Positions 45,001-53,414 of a DNA stretch of 64,000 nt are shown here, piece after piece (position 1 is the first letter of the stretch; every line of letters starts with the position of its first letter). The position numbers and the translations under genes were made by a program. The notes below the pieces were generated by a model. The model made no database searches, was not told where the DNA came from, and saw only the letters and a list, made by a program, of their open reading frames with translations. The stretch is taken from positions 2,108,001-2,172,000 of the forward strand of contig NZ_LJJF01000001.1 of assembly GCF_001625365.1 (NCBI RefSeq). The letters run 5' to 3'. The stretch comes from Streptomyces sp. MJM8645. GTDB taxonomy: Bacteria > Actinomycetota > Actinomycetes > Streptomycetales > Streptomycetaceae.

Positions 45001-47571
45001 GTCGTAGTCGCCGTCGGCCCGGTTGTAGTGGAGGACGGCGGTGTTGGCGGGCGGAGTGTGCACCGGGCCCGGGTCGGCGGTGCGCACGACCGGGTCGCCC
45101 TGCCGGAGCCAGACCTCGCCGGTGGCGCCGACGTCGACGTGGCGGTCGGCGTCGACGTCCTTGACGCCGTTCTTCTCGACGACGAACCCGACGTCCGAGG
45201 CGCCGGGCTTGAGCTTCACGTAGGCGAAGGCGCCGTACGCGTCCCGGCCGGTGAAGGCGTGCCCGGCGGGCCACGGGGTGGCCTCGCCGTCGGCGAGGTC
45301 GCCCCAGGCGTAGAGGTTCCAGCCGTCGTAGTCGCCGTCCGGCCGGTTGTAGTGCACGACGGCGTACGGGCGGGCGGCGGCGGTGGGCACCGGCTTGGGC
45401 GCGGGGGCGCCGGTGGTGAAGCTCGCGGTGGCGGAGCGCAGTCGGCCGCTGGAGTCCTGGACGACGGCCTTGTAGCGGACGACCGTGCCGGGGGCGGTGG
45501 CGCCCAGGTCCTGGGTGACCAGGTTCTTCCCGGTGTCGGCGGTGCCCAGGGTCTGCCAGGGCCCGGTGCCGATCTGGGCGGCGAAGGTGACGCGGTTGAA
45601 GCCGCCGCCGGTCGTGGCGCCGACGGTGACGGTGCCGCTCGAACCGTCGGCCGGCGGCTGCACGGAGAGCTGCGGCGCCGCCGTGGTGGGGGCGAGCCCG
45701 GCGCCGGCCTTGAACACCACCGAGGAGAGCCCCGGCACGGTCACGGTGACCTTGCGGTCGGCGCCGGAGGTCACCTTCCCGCCCGTTGCCGGGTAGATCC
45801 GGTCGAAGCCCATCCCGGCGGAGAAGGTGTCCAGGGTGACGGTCTTCGCCTCGGCGGCGTTGTTGACCGCCACCAGGTACTCGGTCCGCTGCCCGGCGTC
45901 GATCCGGGAGAAGGCGTACACGCCCGCGCCGTCGGCGGCGTAGCGCTCGATCTGGGCGCCGTCGGCGAGCGCCGGGTTGTCGCGGCGCAGCTTGGCCAGC
46001 GCGGCGACGTCCTGGTAGAGCGCGCCGCCCTGCCCGTACCGGTCGGCCGGGCCGGAGGGGCCGCCGAGCACCCGGTCGCCGTTGTAGGAGGGCGTCTTGG
46101 AGGCGAACATGTCCTGTCGGGCGTCCTGGTCGCCGCCCGCGCCGGTGAAGCCCTGTTCGTCGCCGTAGTAGACGACGGGCTGGCCGCGGGTGAGGAACTG
46201 GAGCTCGGTGCCGAGCCGGTCCTTCTTCAGCAGGGTGGCCTCGTCGGCGCCCGGGTTGTCGGCGAGCAGGAAGGAGCCGAACCGGCCCATGTCGTGGTTG
46301 CCGAGGAAGGTCGGCAGCTCGTACGCGTCGGTGTCGGCGGTGGTGTAGCGGTAGTCCTGGCCGTAGACGTCGGCGAGGTTCTTCGCCGAGCCGCCCTGGG
46401 AGACGTAGCCGCGGGCGGCGCCCTGGAACGGGAAGTCCAGGGTGGCCTGGAGCTTGCCCTTGGTGACGTACGGCGAGGTGATCGCCGGGTCGCCGGAGTA
46501 GACCTCGCCGAACATGAAGAACTTCTTGTTGCCCTGCTTGGCGGCGAAGTCCTTGAGCGCGGGCGCCCACTGCTGCCAGAACGCCATGTTGACGTGCTTG
46601 ACGGTGTCGATCCGGAAGCCGTCCACGCCGGCGTCCTTGACCCACTGCTGGTAGACCTTCTCGAAGCCCTTCACCACCCGGGGGTTCTGGGTGTCGAGGT
46701 CGTCCAGACCGCTGAAGTCGCCCTCGGTGGCGGACTCGCCGACGAAGGTCGAGTCACCGCGGTTGTGGTAGAGCGCGGGGTCGTTGAGCCAGGACGGGGT
46801 CTTGGCCGTGGCGTCGGCGGGCTTGCGGAAGACCGGGGTGTAGGGGAAGGAATCCTTGGTGAGCCGCGGCCAGGGCGCGCCCGCGTCGGCGATCGCGGTC
46901 TCGTCGACGGGGTTGCCGTCGGCGTCGAGGGTCGGGTAGGCGCCGACGGAGCGGTAGCCGTGCTGCTGCTCGGCGTCGTCGATGACGTCGGCGGTGTGGT
47001 TGGTGATGACGTCGAAGAAGACCTTGATGCCGCGGGCGTGGGCCTTGGCTATCAGGTCCTTGAGCTGGTCGTTGGTACCGAAGTGCGGGTCGACCTGGGT
47101 GAAGTCGGTGATCCAGTAGCCGTGGTAGCCGGCCGAGGCCTGGTCGCCGCTGCCCTGGACCGGCTTGTTCTTGAAGATCGGGGCCATCCAGATCGCGGTG
47201 GTGCCGAGGTTCTGGATGTAGTCGAGCCGCTGGATCAGGCCGGCCAGGTCGCCGCCGTGGTAGAAGCCCTTGTCGGCCGGGTCGAAGCCGTGGTCCAGCC
47301 GGCCACCGGTGATGCCCCCCGTGTCGTTGGCGGGGTCGCCGTTGGCGAAGCGGTCGGGCAGGACGAAGTAGAACTGCTCGCGGCTGAGGTCGTGCCGCCC
47401 GGCGGTGGCCGCCAGGGCGGCGTCCGAGGGCGGGGGCGGCGGGGCGGCGGCGAGGGCCGCGGGGGCGCTGCCGAGGGTGGCGGCGGTCAGCGCGGCGGCC
47501 AGCAGGACGGCCGTGCGGCCGGGTCTGCGTCGGGGGGTGCTCCGCCGGGGGCGGAGCCGGACATCGGCCAC
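42070..47571 (-). CDS. Giant secreted bifunctional alpha-amylase/pullulanase
   Basis: Extracellular starch-degrading enzyme of 1833 residues with two GH13 modules. The signal peptide is residues about 1-42 (RTAVLLAAALTAATLGSAPA...). The first GH13 (about 60-600) has VFFDVITNHTAD, GVDGFRIDTVKHV (nucleophile), MFGEVYSG (Glu) and FLGNHDMGRF. Linker beta-sandwich domains follow, then two pullulanase-associated (PUD/CBM41-like) repeats, VVHYNRPDGDYDGWNLYAWG and VLHYNRADGDYDGWGLHDW. The C-terminal pullulanase has VVLDVVYNHTAASG, the YNWGYDPLHY pullulanase signature, VDGFRFDLMGLD, LYGEGWNF and YVDAHDNTDLFD. Together they cut alpha-1,4 and alpha-1,6 bonds. GTG 47571 follows GGGAG. Confidence 0.95.
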   Translation of the reverse strand: MADVRLRPRRSTPRRRPGRTAVLLAAALTAATLGSAPAALAAAPPPPPSDAALAATAGRHDLSREQFYFVLPDRFANGDPANDTGGITGGRLDHGFDPADKGFYHGGDLAGLIQRLDYIQNLGTTAIWMAPIFKNKPVQGSGDQASAGYHGYWITDFTQVDPHFGTNDQLKDLIAKAHARGIKVFFDVITNHTADVIDDAEQQHGYRSVGAYPTLDADGNPVDETAIADAGAPWPRLTKDSFPYTPVFRKPADATAKTPSWLNDPALYHNRGDSTFVGESATEGDFSGLDDLDTQNPRVVKGFEKVYQQWVKDAGVDGFRIDTVKHVNMAFWQQWAPALKDFAAKQGNKKFFMFGEVYSGDPAITSPYVTKGKLQATLDFPFQGAARGYVSQGGSAKNLADVYGQDYRYTTADTDAYELPTFLGNHDMGRFGSFLLADNPGADEATLLKKDRLGTELQFLTRGQPVVYYGDEQGFTGAGGDQDARQDMFASKTPSYNGDRVLGGPSGPADRYGQGGALYQDVAALAKLRRDNPALADGAQIERYAADGAGVYAFSRIDAGQRTEYLVAVNNAAEAKTVTLDTFSAGMGFDRIYPATGGKVTSGADRKVTVTVPGLSSVVFKAGAGLAPTTAAPQLSVQPPADGSSGTVTVGATTGGGFNRVTFAAQIGTGPWQTLGTADTGKNLVTQDLGATAPGTVVRYKAVVQDSSGRLRSATASFTTGAPAPKPVPTAAARPYAVVHYNRPDGDYDGWNLYAWGDLADGEATPWPAGHAFTGRDAYGAFAYVKLKPGASDVGFVVEKNGVKDVDADRHVDVGATGEVWLRQGDPVVRTADPGPVHTPPANTAVLHYNRADGDYDGWGLHDWTGAATPTDWGKPLMPVRRDAFGAVFEVPLAPGATSLSYILHKGNDKDLPTDQSLDLAVDGREVWLLGGREGHLLPQNAAASAQVDLGSAKAQWIDARTVVVPAAYGAGDAALAGGTSAQLVYDPEGGIRADKGVLTKPGRWIRLNAAQGGLTAAQKAAFPHLAGYRAFTVDARDTARVPAALRSQLLFTEHLPSGAVLAATGVQTPGVLDDLYARRTGRVDFGPAYYNGKVALSVWAPTAQEVSVQVFDSATGGTPKTLPLKLDDETGVWEVVRDKGELDGKYYLYQVKVWAPSVQQVVVNTVTDPYSVALSTDSRRSLVADLAAKELKPAGWEEQNVPEPVPPAQQQIQELHVRDFSVEDTTVPAAERGTYLAFTESQSAGMRHLRELAQAGVTTVHLLPTFDIATIRENRADQKLPACDLKSLPPDGPKQQECVAAVAADDAYNWGYDPLHYTVPEGSYATETNGTARTVEFRRMVQAMHEAGLRVVLDVVYNHTAASGQAEHSVLDKVVPGYYQRLDDNGKVTADSCCADTAPEHAMMNRLVVDSVTTWAREYKVDGFRFDLMGLDPKSTMLDVQAALRKMTPASDGIDGKNVFLYGEGWNFGVVANNARFEQATQLNLAGTGIATFDDRLRDAARGGNFMLNSAPQQGFASGLYTDPNGSPANGTPQEQKDRLLHQMDQLKVGLAGNLAGYSFTDSSGRAVTGAQVDYNGAPTGYAAKPGEAVEYVDAHDNTDLFDALAYKLPTGTAPADRARMQALGLSLTALTQGAGFAQAGSDLLRSKSLDANSYDSGDWFNAIHWDATQGNGWGRGLPPAADNKEMWPTAQSLLANPRLTVGAAEIRATSAQYQEFLRIKQSSPLFSLPTLAAVQQRLSYPLSGTPGETPGVITLHLDGTGLKGAEKGVTVVFNATPTAQAQTVAALKGTGQALHPVQAGGADAVVKQSGFDAATGTFTVPGRTVAVFVQG

Positions 47572-47612
47572 TGAGGGTCTCCCTTAGGGGAAGGGGTGAG
47601 CGAGTTCCCTGG

Positions 47613-47642
47613 AAGCTAGCGGCCTGCAATATGTTTCAGCAA
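47613..47642 (-). promoter_or_regulatory. Promoter of amylase-pullulanase gene with TGCA-type motifs
   Basis: On the minus strand TTGCTG (47637-47642), an 18-nt spacer and TAGCTT (47613-47618). CTGCATCTTGC and ATTGCAGG overlap the -35 and spacer, resembling the motifs in the amylase leader. Co-control by a maltose-type repressor is inferred. Confidence 0.6.
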
Positions 47643-47887
47643 GATGCAGAAACGGTTTCTTTCCGGGAAACTCCAGGCCAGGACCGTTGCCGCCACCCCG
47701 ATTACGCCCTTGGAGCGGTCGGCGTAACAATGGGACGCATGCCTGTCCCACCGGTAAGCACCAGACCCGACCTCACCCCCTACCCCGGTGGGAGCCTCCC
47801 CCTAGCCCTCAAGGGGGACAGCCGGTGAAGAATCCACTGCCAGGGGATGATCGGACGGCGACGGGACGTCTGGCAGACTTCTCGTCC

Positions 47888-48853
47888 ATGGGGGAACCGA
47901 CCAAGATCCAACACGGCCGCGCACAGCGGGCCGAAGCGGCGCTCGGTGACGGTTCCGGAGCACGGCCGGCCTCCTCGGGACGCCTGCCCGACGGAGCCGC
48001 CCGCGCCACCCAGTCCCGTATCGCCGCACTGCGCGGCCGCATCCGCGACCAACGGCGCTCACCGGCCCGGCCGAAGATCTGGTTCGAACTGGCCCTGATC
48101 GGGATCAGCTACTGGATCTACTCGATCATCCGCAACGCCGTCCCGGAGCAGGCCTCGATAGCCCAGAAGCACACGCGCTGGATCTGGGACCTGGAGCAGT
48201 CGCTGGGCATCGCCGTCGAGCGTTCGATCAACCACGCCGTCGACAGCGTCGGGTGGCTCATCACCGGGATGAACTACTACTACGCGACCCTGCACTTCAT
48301 CGTGACCATCGGCGTGCTGGTCTGGCTCTACCGCCGCCACCCCGGCCGCTACGTCGCCGCCCGCACCGTGCTGTTCGCCACCACCGCGATCGCCCTGATC
48401 GGCTTCTACTTCTTCCCGCTGGCCCCGCCCCGGCTGATGACCGACGGCGGCTTCATCGACACCGTGAAGGTCCACGGCACCTGGGGCTCGATGGCCTCCG
48501 GGCCCGCCGCGCACGTGTCCAACCAGTACGCGGCGATGCCCTCGATGCACATCGGCTGGTCGATGTGGTGCGGGCTGGCCATCTTCTACCTGGCCCGCCG
48601 GACGTGGGTCCGGGTGCTCGGCCTGCTCTACCCGCTGGCCACCCTGACGGTGATCGTCTCGACCGCCAACCACTTCTGGATGGACGCCGTCGGCGGTGAG
48701 CTCTGCCTCGCCCTGGGCTTCCTCACCGCCCGCTGGATGTACCGCTCCTGGGTCTACAAACTGCCCCAGGTGCCCGCCCGGGAGACGGCGGAGGAGCCGA
48801 TCACCGTCCCCGAGCAGTGGAGCGAACCCGCGGTGAGCAGCGCCCGCCGGTAG
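47888..48853 (+). CDS. PAP2-family membrane phosphatase/phosphotransferase
   Basis: Membrane protein of 321 residues with a basic N-terminal tail of about 65 residues, then about six helices. The PAP2 elements are FFPLAPPRLM (the basic residue of motif 1), the PSMH motif in NQYAAMPSMHIGWS, and STANHFWMDAVGG with catalytic His and Asp. This variant resembles the inositol-phosphoceramide-synthase-like PAP2 group of actinomycetes, acting on lipid phosphates or phosphoinositol head groups. ATG 47888 lies 8 nt after a CAGACT -10-like box; GTG 47825 with AGGGGGAC upstream is the alternative start, adding 21 residues. Confidence 0.85.
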   Translation: MGEPTKIQHGRAQRAEAALGDGSGARPASSGRLPDGAARATQSRIAALRGRIRDQRRSPARPKIWFELALIGISYWIYSIIRNAVPEQASIAQKHTRWIWDLEQSLGIAVERSINHAVDSVGWLITGMNYYYATLHFIVTIGVLVWLYRRHPGRYVAARTVLFATTAIALIGFYFFPLAPPRLMTDGGFIDTVKVHGTWGSMASGPAAHVSNQYAAMPSMHIGWSMWCGLAIFYLARRTWVRVLGLLYPLATLTVIVSTANHFWMDAVGGELCLALGFLTARWMYRSWVYKLPQVPARETAEEPITVPEQWSEPAVSSARR

Positions 48854-48876
48854 AGCTGCCGGACCTGGACGAACCG

Positions 48877-48902
48877 AAGGGGCCCCACCCGGGGCCCCTT
48901 TC
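48877..48902 (+). terminator. Terminator after PAP2 gene
   Basis: AAGGGGCCCC (48877-48886) pairs with GGGGCCCCTT (48891-48900) around ACCC and is followed by TTCG. It lies 24 bp after the stop. Confidence 0.88.
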
Positions 48903-48909
48903 GCGTGCC

Positions 48910-48989
48910 CGGGCCTCAGCCGCGGGCCTCGACGCCGGCCTCAGCCCCCGGGCCTCAGCCGCCGGCCTCAGCCGCCGGTCTCAGCCGCC
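48910..48989. repeat. Six degenerate 12-14-bp repeats at the glnE 3' end
   Basis: Units of the type GGCCTCAGCCGCC follow one another; the last unit includes the glnE stop codon and its final Gly codons. Slippage has probably copied the gene's end. Confidence 0.75.
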
Positions 48990-51900
48990 GTAGAACAGCC
49001 GCTCCACCACCGCCCGGGCCCGCCGGGTGGTCCGCCGGTAGTCGTCCACCAGCTCGCCGCTGTGCCCGGCGCCGTACCCGAGGTAGCGGGCCACCCCTGC
49101 CAGCTCCCGGGCCTCCCCGGGGAAGCTGTCGCCGGGCCGGCCGCGCACCAGCATCACCGCCGAGCGCACCCGGGAGGCCAGCACCCAGGCCGCGTCCAGC
49201 ACCTGCGCGTCCGACCGCCCGACCAGCCCGGCCCCGGCGGCGGCCGCCAGCGCGGCCCTGGTCCGGGTGGTGCGCAGGGCCGGCAGCTCGTGCCCGTGCT
49301 GGAGCTGGAACAGTTGCACCGTCCACTCCACGTCGGCCAGCCCGCCGCGGCCGATCTTGGTGTGCGTGGTCGGGTCGGCGCCGCGCGGCAGCCGCTCGGC
49401 CTCGATCCGCGCCTTGATCCGGCGGATCTCCACCAGGTCCCGCTCCGGCACCCCGACGCCCGGGTAGCGCAGCGGGTCGATCAGCTGCCGGAACCGCGCG
49501 CCCAGCTCCTCGTCCCCGGCCACCGGCTCGGCGCGCAGCAGCGCCTGGCTCTCCCAGGCGTGCGACCAGCGCCGGTAGTACGCCGCGTACGAGGCGAGGG
49601 TGCGCACCAGCGGGCCGCTGCGCCCCTCCGGCCGCAGGTCGGCGTCGACCAGCAGCGGCGGCTCGGTGGACGGCGCGCCGAGCAGGGTCCGCAGCTCGTT
49701 GCAGACCGCCTGGGCGGCCCGGGCGGCGTCCTGCTCCAGCGAGCCGAGCAGCGGCTCGTGGACGAAGAGCACGTCGGCGTCCGAGCCGTAGCCCAGCTCG
49801 TGGCCGCCGAACCGGCCCATCGCGATCACCGCGATCCGGGTCGGCAGGTCGCCGTGCTCGGCCTCCCAGCCGGCCGTGCAGGCGCGCAGCGCGCCCTGGA
49901 GGGTGGCGGCGTTCAGCGCGGTCAGCGCCTCCCCCGCGGTGTCCAGCGCCTCCGCCGGGTCCTCGCCGAGGCGGCCGAGGACGTCCGCGGCGGCGGTGCG
50001 GAACAGCTCCCGGCGGCGCACCGAGCGGGCGGCGGCGACGGCCGCGGCGGTGGATCCGGCCCGGCCGACGGCGGCCAGTATCTCCTGCTCCAGGGCGGCC
50101 CGGCCGCGCGGCGCCAGGCCCTGCGGGTCGCCCAGCATGGCGACCGCCTCGGGGGCGCGCAGCAGCAGGTCGGGGGCGAGCCGGCCGGCCGACAGCACCC
50201 GGGCCAGCTGCTCGGCGGCGGCGCTCTCGTCGCGCAGCAGCCGCAGGTACCAGGGGGTGCGGCCGAGCGCGTCGGAGACCTGGCGGAAGTTGAGCAGCCC
50301 GGCGTCCGGATCGGCCGAGTCGGCGAACCAGCCGAGCAGCACCGGCAGCAGGGTGCGCTGGATCGCGGCCTTGCGGCTCACCCCGGAGGCGAGCGCGCTG
50401 AGGTGGCGCAGCGCGGCGGCCGGGTCCGCGTAGCCCAGCGCCTCCAGTCGGGCCCGGGCCGCGTCCGGGGTCAACCCGGCCGCGCCCGGCGGCAGTTCGG
50501 CGACGGCGTCGAGCAGCGGCCGGTAGAACAGCTTCTCGTGCAGCCGCCGGACCTCCACCGCGTGCCGCTTCCACTCGCGCTGCAGCGCGGCCACCGGGTC
50601 GGAGCGGGTGTCGTCGTTGATCAGCGCGGCCAGCGAGCGGGCCAGCCGGCGCAGGTCCTCCGCGCCGGTGGGCATCAGGTGGGTGCGGCGCAGCCGGTAG
50701 AGCTGGATCCGGTGCTCCAGGGAGCGCAGGAAGCGGTAGGCGGTGTCCAGCGAGACGGCGTCCGCCCGGCCGACGTACCCGCCGCGGGAGAGCGCGGCCA
50801 GCGCCTCCAGGGTGTTGCCGCTGCGCAGCGCCGGATCGGTGCGGCCGTGCACCAGTTGGAGCAGTTGGACGGAGAACTCGACGTCGCGCAGCCCGCCGGG
50901 GCCGAGCTTGAGCTGGCGGTCCAGTTCGGTGGCGGGGATCGAGTCGATGACCCGGCGGCGCATCTGCTGCACGTCGGTGACGAAGTTGTCCCGGGCGGCG
51001 GCCTGCCAGACCATCGGGGCCAGCGCCTCCAGGTAGGCGGCGCCGAGTTCGGCGTCCCCGGCGACCGGGCGGGCCTTGAGCAGCGCCTGGAACTCCCAGG
51101 TCTTGGCCCAGCGCTGGTAGTAGGCGAGGTGGCTGGCCAGGGTGCGCACCAGCGGGCCGTTGCGGCCCTCGGGGCGCAGGTTGGCGTCCACCGGCCAGAT
51201 GGTGCCCTCGCCGGTGGTGTCCGCGCAGAGCCGGGTGAGGGCGGCGGCGAGCCTGGTGGCGGCCTTGACGGCCTCGTGCTCGTCCACGCCCTCGCGCGGC
51301 TCGGCGACGAAGATGACGTCCACGTCGGAGACGTAGTTGAGTTCGCGGCCGCCGCACTTGCCCATGCCGATCACGGCGAGCCGGCAGGCCCGGGCGGCGT
51401 CCTGGTCCTGCTCGGCGGCGAGGTCCAGGGCGGTCTGCAGGGTGGCGCCGGCCAGGTCGGCGAGTTCGGCGGCGGTCTGCGCGAGGTCGGTGGTGCCGGT
51501 GAGGTCGCGGGCGGCGATGGCGAGCAGGCAGCGGCGGTAGGCGACGCGCAGCGCGTCCGCCGGGCTGCGGCCGCCCTCCCGGCCGCGCCGGACGCCCTCG
51601 GCGAGCGCGCGGCGGAAGTCCTCCGGGCCGGGGTGCATGTCGCGCAGCTCGAAGGTGACCAGCATGTGCCAGTCGTGCGGGTGCCGGGCCAGGTGGTCGG
51701 CGAGCGCGGTGGAGACGCCGAGCACGCCGAGCAGCCGGTCGCGCAGCGGCTTGGAGGTGGTGAGGGTGTCGCGCAGGGTGTGCCGTTCGGCCTGGTCGGC
51801 GGCCTCCAGCAGCCGGGCCAGGCCGAGCAGGGCGAGGTCGGGGTCGGCGGTGGCGCCGAGCGCGTCCAGCAGCACGGGGTCGTCGGCCAGGCCTTCCAGG

Positions 51901-52013
51901 CCGGGGCCCGCCAGCAGCCGCACCGCCTGCGCCGGGTCGGTGAACCCGCGCCTGACCAGCCTGATCTCCGGCCGGCTGACCCGGCTCCCGGCCCGCTGTT
52001 CGTCCACCGCCAT
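48981..52013 (-). CDS. glnE: GlnE, bifunctional glutamine synthetase adenylyltransferase/deadenylase
   Basis: Adds or removes AMP on Tyr398 of GlnA according to nitrogen status. The 1010 residues hold two nucleotidyltransferase halves. The N-terminal (removal) half has VIGMGKCGGRELNYVSDVDV and NLRPEGRNGPLVRTL; the C-terminal (adenylylating) half has VIAMGRFGGHELGYGSDADV and DLRPEGRSGPLVRTL. Each half is followed by a GlnD-like helical domain (GRGGLADVEWTVQLFQLQHG in the second). The size is normal for actinobacterial GlnE. ATG 52013 follows GGAGG; the frame is open for another 1.8 kb upstream but lacks homology there. Confidence 0.96.
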   Translation of the reverse strand: MAVDEQRAGSRVSRPEIRLVRRGFTDPAQAVRLLAGPGLEGLADDPVLLDALGATADPDLALLGLARLLEAADQAERHTLRDTLTTSKPLRDRLLGVLGVSTALADHLARHPHDWHMLVTFELRDMHPGPEDFRRALAEGVRRGREGGRSPADALRVAYRRCLLAIAARDLTGTTDLAQTAAELADLAGATLQTALDLAAEQDQDAARACRLAVIGMGKCGGRELNYVSDVDVIFVAEPREGVDEHEAVKAATRLAAALTRLCADTTGEGTIWPVDANLRPEGRNGPLVRTLASHLAYYQRWAKTWEFQALLKARPVAGDAELGAAYLEALAPMVWQAAARDNFVTDVQQMRRRVIDSIPATELDRQLKLGPGGLRDVEFSVQLLQLVHGRTDPALRSGNTLEALAALSRGGYVGRADAVSLDTAYRFLRSLEHRIQLYRLRRTHLMPTGAEDLRRLARSLAALINDDTRSDPVAALQREWKRHAVEVRRLHEKLFYRPLLDAVAELPPGAAGLTPDAARARLEALGYADPAAALRHLSALASGVSRKAAIQRTLLPVLLGWFADSADPDAGLLNFRQVSDALGRTPWYLRLLRDESAAAEQLARVLSAGRLAPDLLLRAPEAVAMLGDPQGLAPRGRAALEQEILAAVGRAGSTAAAVAAARSVRRRELFRTAAADVLGRLGEDPAEALDTAGEALTALNAATLQGALRACTAGWEAEHGDLPTRIAVIAMGRFGGHELGYGSDADVLFVHEPLLGSLEQDAARAAQAVCNELRTLLGAPSTEPPLLVDADLRPEGRSGPLVRTLASYAAYYRRWSHAWESQALLRAEPVAGDEELGARFRQLIDPLRYPGVGVPERDLVEIRRIKARIEAERLPRGADPTTHTKIGRGGLADVEWTVQLFQLQHGHELPALRTTRTRAALAAAAGAGLVGRSDAQVLDAAWVLASRVRSAVMLVRGRPGDSFPGEARELAGVARYLGYGAGHSGELVDDYRRTTRRARAVVERLFYGG

Positions 52014-52214
52014 GGCCCCTCCATCCGTCCGCCCCAGCAGGTTACGCGCCCTGACGGCCCGGCGCCGGACACGACCGCCGGACGGCCCGCCGCCGCGCGC
52101 CGCGCCGTCCGTCCGTGACCTCGGGCCCGCCGCGCTCGTTCTCCCCGCGCCGACCGTGCCACCCCGTCCCACCCCATCCCGTGCCACCCCGTACCGTCCC
52201 GTTCCGGAGCGCCG

Positions 52215-53414
52215 ATGCCCAGCCGCCTGCCCTCGCTCACCGGGCTGCGCTTCTGGGCGGCCCTGCTGGTGGTGCTCTACCACCTGTCCCGCAAGGTCGG
52301 CGGGCTGCCGGTGCTCGACCCGCTCGCCTGGTACGGGCGTTCGGGGGTGACGTTCTTCTTCGTCCTGTCCGGTTTCGTCCTGGCCTGGACGTACGGCGGC
52401 TCGCCCGTCCCCGCCGGGGCGTTCGCCCGCCGCCGGTTCGCCCGGATCTGGCCGCTGCACGTGCTGAGCACCGTGCTGTCGCTGGGCGCGGACGCCGCGA
52501 TCGGCACGGCGCTGCCGGTGGCGGCCACGCTCTGGTCGCTGCTGCTGGTGCATCCGTGGGCGCAGGCGACGGTGTACGGCGGCAATCCGGCGTCCTGGTC
52601 GCTGGGCGCCGAGGCCTGGTTCTACCTGCTGTTCCCGCTGCTGCTGCGGTTGCTGGCGCCGCGCCGCCGGGCCTGGCTGCCGGTGGCGGCGGTGTGCGCG
52701 GCGCTCGGCCCGGCGCTGTGGGCGGCGGGCCCGCTGCTGCCGGCCGATCCGACGGTGCGCGGCTGGCTGCTGGACTACCTGCCGCTGGCCCGTACCCCGC
52801 AGTTCGTGCTCGGGGTGGCGGTCGGGCTGGCGGTGCGGCACGGGATGGTCCCCCGGGTGCGGCTCGGCGCGGCGGCCGCGGCGGTGGCGGGCTGGCACCT
52901 GCTGCTGGCGCCCTGGCACGCGGCCGTCCCGGACGCGCTGTGGTGGGGCCCGTACAGCGCCTCCCAGCTGGTGCCGGCGGCGCTGTTCGCGGCGCTGCTG
53001 GTGGCGGCGGCCCAGCGGGACGCGGCCGGTGCGGTGCCCCGGCTGCCGGACGGACGAGGGCCGGACGGGCGGGGGCTGGCCGGACGGACGGCGGTGCGGC
53101 TCGGCGAGTGGTCCTACGCCTGGTACCTGGTGCACGAGATCGGCATCCGCTGCTGGCTCGCCGAGTTGGGCCGCCCGGCGCCCGGGGCGGCGGCGCTCGG
53201 GGTCTGGCTGCTGCTGGCCGGGGGGTCGCTGGCGGTGGCGGCGGGCCTGTACCGCTGGGTGGAGCGGCCGTGCGAGCGGCTGCTGCGCGGCTCGCCGCGC
53301 CGGCCCGGCGGGAACGCGGCGGCGCCGCTGCCGGCCCGCGCGGTGCGGGTGGGGCGGCAGCGGCGCCGGGCGGCGGCCGGTCAGGCGTCGGTGGAGCCGT
53401 CCAGGTTGACGTAG
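52215..53414 (+). CDS. Acyltransferase 3 family membrane protein (OafA/YrhL-like)
   Basis: Integral membrane O-acyltransferase of 399 residues with about ten helices. The N-terminus SLTGLRFWAALLVVLYHLSR carries the essential Arg and His of the family; FFFVLSGFVLAWTY and FARRRFARIWPLHVLS follow, then NPASWSLGAEAWFYLLFPLL and the late SYAWYLVHEIGIR. It modifies a cell-surface or small-molecule hydroxyl with an acyl group; target unknown. The start codon is preceded by GGAG. The last 34 bp overlap the end of the convergent secreted-protein gene. Confidence 0.88.
   Translation: MPSRLPSLTGLRFWAALLVVLYHLSRKVGGLPVLDPLAWYGRSGVTFFFVLSGFVLAWTYGGSPVPAGAFARRRFARIWPLHVLSTVLSLGADAAIGTALPVAATLWSLLLVHPWAQATVYGGNPASWSLGAEAWFYLLFPLLLRLLAPRRRAWLPVAAVCAALGPALWAAGPLLPADPTVRGWLLDYLPLARTPQFVLGVAVGLAVRHGMVPRVRLGAAAAAVAGWHLLLAPWHAAVPDALWWGPYSASQLVPAALFAALLVAAAQRDAAGAVPRLPDGRGPDGRGLAGRTAVRLGEWSYAWYLVHEIGIRCWLAELGRPAPGAAALGVWLLLAGGSLAVAAGLYRWVERPCERLLRGSPRRPGGNAAAPLPARAVRVGRQRRRAAAGQASVEPSRLT

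Noticed and set aside
41839..47574. 1911-codon open frame on the plus strand opposite the amylase-pullulanase gene
   Set aside because: It is the antisense frame of a GC-rich gene with strong homology on the minus strand; its translation is Gly/Val/Arg-rich without domains.
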